Shown here: piece by piece, positions 5,682-7,730 of the stretch
How the letters are laid out: every line of letters begins with the position of its first letter
Position numbering within the stretch: the stretch's first letter is position 1
Source: Prevotella sp. UBA1104
GTDB taxonomy: Bacteria; Bacteroidota; Bacteroidia; Bacteroidales; Bacteroidaceae
Reading direction: 5' to 3'
NCBI GenBank assembly: GCA_002314055.1
Contig: DCBP01000036.1
Span: 41,337-49,066 of the forward strand
DNA: 7,730 nucleotides
Program-made: the position numbers and the translations under genes
Notes under the pieces: generated by a model
Database searches by the model: none
The model's input: the letters and a program-made list of their open reading frames with translations, nothing else
Told to the model about the DNA's origin: nothing

Positions 5682-5705
5682 TATTTTTTCTTAATCCTAT
5701 TTTTT
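5678..5705. repeat. 12-bp direct repeat, two copies 16 bp apart
   Basis: ATCCTATTTTTT occurs at 5678-5689 and again at 5694-5705, separated by CTTA. It abuts the 9-bp array on one side and the aguB stop codon on the other. The rest of the interval from 5531 to 5632 holds no gene or RNA that I can recognise. Confidence 0.6.
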
Positions 5706-5708
5706 TTC

Positions 5709-6593
5709 TCAGTCAATAAACCTCTTCGTTATATCCCCGTATTCATCTATCCTGCGGTCGCGGAGGAATGGCCACCAACGGCGCACCTGTTCGCTGTGCT
5801 TGAGGTCGATGTCGAGCACAAGGCTTTCTTCCTCGTTGTCGGATGCCTGATAGAACAGTTCGCCCTGCGGACCGGCAACAAACGAACTGCCCCAAAACTG
5901 TATACCGTTGGTCTGTCCCGAAGGATCCGGCTCATGACCAACGCGGTTTACTGTTACAACCGGCAGACCATTAGCTACGGCATGTCCGCGCTGCACTATG
6001 GTCCATGCCGTGCGCTGGCGCTGTTGCTCCTCCTCGCTGTCGCTCGACTCATAGCCGATGGCGGTAGGGTAGATTAGAATCTCTGCTCCCTGCAGAGCCA
6101 TCAGGCGTGCTGCCTCGGGATACCACTGGTCCCAGCAAACCAATACTCCAAGTTTTCCGACAGATGTCTGAATAGGATGAAAACCGAGGTCGCCAGGCGT
6201 GAAATAGAATTTCTCGTAGTAGGCAGGGTCGTCAGGGATATGCATCTTGCGGTAAATACCGGCAATGCTTCCGTCTTTTTCTATCACCACGGCAGTGTTG
6301 TGGTAAAGACCGGGAGCACGTTTCTCAAACAAGGATATAACCATCACGATGCCGAGTTTCTTTGCCAAGGCACCATAGAAGTCGGTAGACGGACCCGGTA
6401 TTGTTTCAGCAAGGTCAAAATTGTTTACATCCTCCACCTGACAAAAATATAGGGAGTTGTGGAGTTCAGAGAGAATGACGAGCTGTGCACCGCGGCGTGC
6501 AAGGTCGGTTACTTCCTCTTCAATTGACTTTATATTTGCTACTATGCCGGCAGTCTTCTGCTGCTGCAGTATTCCTATTCTTAATTCACTCAT
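5709..6593 (-). CDS. aguB: N-carbamoylputrescine amidase (AguB)
   Basis: This nitrilase-superfamily enzyme hydrolyses N-carbamoylputrescine to putrescine, ammonia and CO2, the last step of the agmatine route to polyamines; it is cytosolic. The catalytic Glu-Lys-Cys triad is visible: E43 in LSELH, K116 in YRKMHIP and C153 in VCWDQWYPEAARL. PGDLGFHP (133-140), WTIVQRGHAVANGLPV (197-212) and the C-terminal RRWWPFLRDRRID (271-283) fit AguB closely, and the 294 residues are the usual length. I start at the ATG at 6593: it places MSELRIGILQQ at the N-terminus as in the family and leaves 11 bp after the aguA stop. The longer frame opens with a TTG at 6629 inside the aguA coding end and adds 12 non-conserved residues. 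It is cotranscribed with aguA as the second gene. Confidence 0.95.
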   Translation of the reverse strand: MSELRIGILQQQKTAGIVANIKSIEEEVTDLARRGAQLVILSELHNSLYFCQVEDVNNFDLAETIPGPSTDFYGALAKKLGIVMVISLFEKRAPGLYHNTAVVIEKDGSIAGIYRKMHIPDDPAYYEKFYFTPGDLGFHPIQTSVGKLGVLVCWDQWYPEAARLMALQGAEILIYPTAIGYESSDSEEEQQRQRTAWTIVQRGHAVANGLPVVTVNRVGHEPDPSGQTNGIQFWGSSFVAGPQGELFYQASDNEEESLVLDIDLKHSEQVRRWWPFLRDRRIDEYGDITKRFID

Positions 6594-6604
6594 ATTTTTT
6601 AGAT

Positions 6605-7633
6605 TTAATATAATTGCATGGAGCAGCAATGCAGTGATCCGTGTTGTCTCACCACGATGCTGCTGTCAATACCTATCATTTCTCTGTCGGGGAATGCCTG
6701 TTGTATAACTCTTCTTGCCTCTTCATCCTTTTCCGGTTGGTTGTAAGTAGGATAAACTACTGCATCATTGATTATAATGAAGTTGGCGTATGTTGCCGGC
6801 AGTCTCTCGTCGTCGTAAAACATAGCGTCGGGCATTGGCAGACGAAGAAGGCGATACGGATTACCGTCTATTGTGCGCAAGCCTTTCAGTTGTTCCTCCA
6901 TACTCTTCAGTTCATTAAACTGTTCATCGGCTGCATCGTCGCATCCAACATAAACGAGAGTATCATTAGGAGCTGTGCGCACAAGAGTATCAATATGCCC
7001 GTCGGTATCGTCTCCGGTCAGCTGTCCGTAGTCAATCCATACTATGCGTTCAGCATGGAGATAGTCCTTCAGTTTATTCTCAATCTCATCTTGAGTCAGC
7101 GGTTGATTGCGGTGTGGCGCAAGCAGACAGCATGAAGTAGTGAATACAGACCCTTTGCCGTCGCTCTCAATCGAACCGCCTTCAAGTACAAAATCATTAA
7201 GGTCAATATATTCCCCTTTGACAATTGCCTTGTCGAAAAGGCTTCTGTTAATTTTAGTATCGAGGTTAGCCTTGAATTTCTCTCCCCATCCGTTGAATTT
7301 AAAGTCGAGCAAGACCTTCTTGCTGTTGTCTTCCTTGTCTTTAAGCGTTATAAACCCGTGGTCGCGAGCCCATGTATCGTTGGTAGGGCATTTATGGAAA
7401 GAAACCCTTTCAAGTTGTTTCGTCGACAATGTTTTAGATAAATACGCTCTCACGACGTCAGGCTTGGGCGAAACGACAATAAGATTTTCATGCCTTGTAA
7501 TGGCGTCAGCCATTTCCGCATAAGTATTGAAGATATCGTCGAGATACTCTTGCCAGTCAGTCTTTTCGTGAGGCCATGTCAGTTGTATGGCGCTCTGTTT
7601 TTCCCATTCAGCGGGTAGATATAATTTGTTCAT
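6605..7633 (-). CDS. aguA: Agmatine deiminase (AguA)
   Basis: AguA hydrolyses agmatine to N-carbamoylputrescine and ammonia; it belongs to the peptidylarginine-deiminase-type (Porphyromonas PAD-like) fold. Starting at the ATG at 7633 the product has 342 residues. Motifs are NDTWARDHGF (85-94, with substrate-binding W and D), DFKFNGWGEKF (110-120), LEGGSIE (150-156), DGHIDTLVR (211-219, catalytic His213 region) and GSLHCCSMQ (332-340) with the probable nucleophile Cys336. The family more often has IHCIT at that site, so LHCC is slightly unusual. The upstream in-frame TTG at 7651 overlaps the promoter -7 box and cannot be the start if that promoter is used. aguB follows after 11 bp, and together the two genes complete agmatine to putrescine. 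No arginine decarboxylase is seen here. Simple N-terminus, no signal peptide: cytosolic. Confidence 0.94.
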   Translation of the reverse strand: MNKLYLPAEWEKQSAIQLTWPHEKTDWQEYLDDIFNTYAEMADAITRHENLIVVSPKPDVVRAYLSKTLSTKQLERVSFHKCPTNDTWARDHGFITLKDKEDNSKKVLLDFKFNGWGEKFKANLDTKINRSLFDKAIVKGEYIDLNDFVLEGGSIESDGKGSVFTTSCCLLAPHRNQPLTQDEIENKLKDYLHAERIVWIDYGQLTGDDTDGHIDTLVRTAPNDTLVYVGCDDAADEQFNELKSMEEQLKGLRTIDGNPYRLLRLPMPDAMFYDDERLPATYANFIIINDAVVYPTYNQPEKDEEARRVIQQAFPDREMIGIDSSIVVRQHGSLHCCSMQLY

Positions 7634-7648
7634 TCGTTTTCTTTTATG

Positions 7649-7656
7649 CAAAGATA
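7649..7656 (-). promoter_or_regulatory. Promoter -7 box of the aguA-aguB operon
   Basis: On the minus strand this reads TATCTTTG, an exact TAnnTTTG match, placed 16 bp before the aguA ATG. A convincing -33 TTTG is missing; the closest is TTTC 22 bp upstream. The predicted transcript begins near 7643-7645, giving a leader of only about ten bases. The remaining bases to the window edge (7657-7730) are AT-rich and show no gene; a plus-strand ATG at 7715 is too close to the edge to judge. Confidence 0.65.
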
Positions 7657-7730
7657 CAACAAAAAGTTGAAAATCGGGAAAGTTTGAAGCAAAATCGTTG
7701 AGAATGATTGAATTATGATTGCGAAACTGC

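Noticed and set aside
6594..6629. Longer AguB starting at TTG 6629
   Set aside because: It would overlap the end of aguA and add 12 non-conserved residues; MSELRIGILQQ from 6593 is the expected beginning.
7634..7651. Longer AguA starting at TTG 7651
   Set aside because: That codon lies in the promoter -7 box and adds only a basic hexapeptide; the ATG at 7633 fits the family N-terminus.
7715..7730. Start of a divergent plus-strand gene at ATG 7715
   Set aside because: Only five codons are visible before the window ends, with no ribosome site or promoter to support it.

Overview
The window looks like a chromosomal housekeeping segment from a Bacteroidota genome, most likely Bacteroidales close to Prevotella/Segatella. 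This is inferred from protein character, the absence of strong Shine-Dalgarno sites, A-rich leaders, and two good TAnnTTTG promoter elements of the Bacteroidota type (TACCTTTG before the tRNA, TATCTTTG before aguA). I could not run a database search, so the genus is inference.

Plus-strand block (124-5329): six closely spaced genes that probably form one long transcription unit with gaps of 5, 57, 14, 17 and 10 bp. They are pdxA (pyridoxal phosphate synthesis), an integral membrane protein of the LPG-synthase transmembrane/flippase-like family, a sigma-54-type AAA+ regulator without a receiver domain, the lipoprotein lptE (LPS transport), an uncharacterised acidic protein with a C-terminal TPR-like helical pair, and secG (Sec translocon). 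From gene two onwards the theme is the cell envelope: membrane flippase-like protein, LPS assembly lipoprotein, protein export subunit, and a transcription factor embedded among them.

Middle block (5330-5708): a 15-bp inverted repeat directly after secG overlaps a clear promoter for a tRNA-His(GTG) gene, which is closed by a strong intrinsic terminator. The 178 bp beyond the terminator hold no gene, but contain a decayed 9-bp tandem repeat, an inverted repeat and a 12-bp direct repeat.

Minus-strand block (5709-7633): aguA and aguB, transcribed towards the tRNA from a promoter at 7649-7656, form a two-gene operon that converts agmatine via N-carbamoylputrescine to putrescine. The arginine decarboxylase needed to make agmatine is not in the window.

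No mobile element, CRISPR array, phage gene, toxin-antitoxin pair or defence system is visible. The most interesting non-genic signals are two 9-bp-period repeat arrays with matching registers in separate intergenic regions (29-91 and 5637-5681), the hairpin superimposed on the tRNA-His promoter, and an AT-rich 30-bp in-frame duplication in the unusually long N-terminus of LptE. I do not see convincing evidence of a new multi-gene system.
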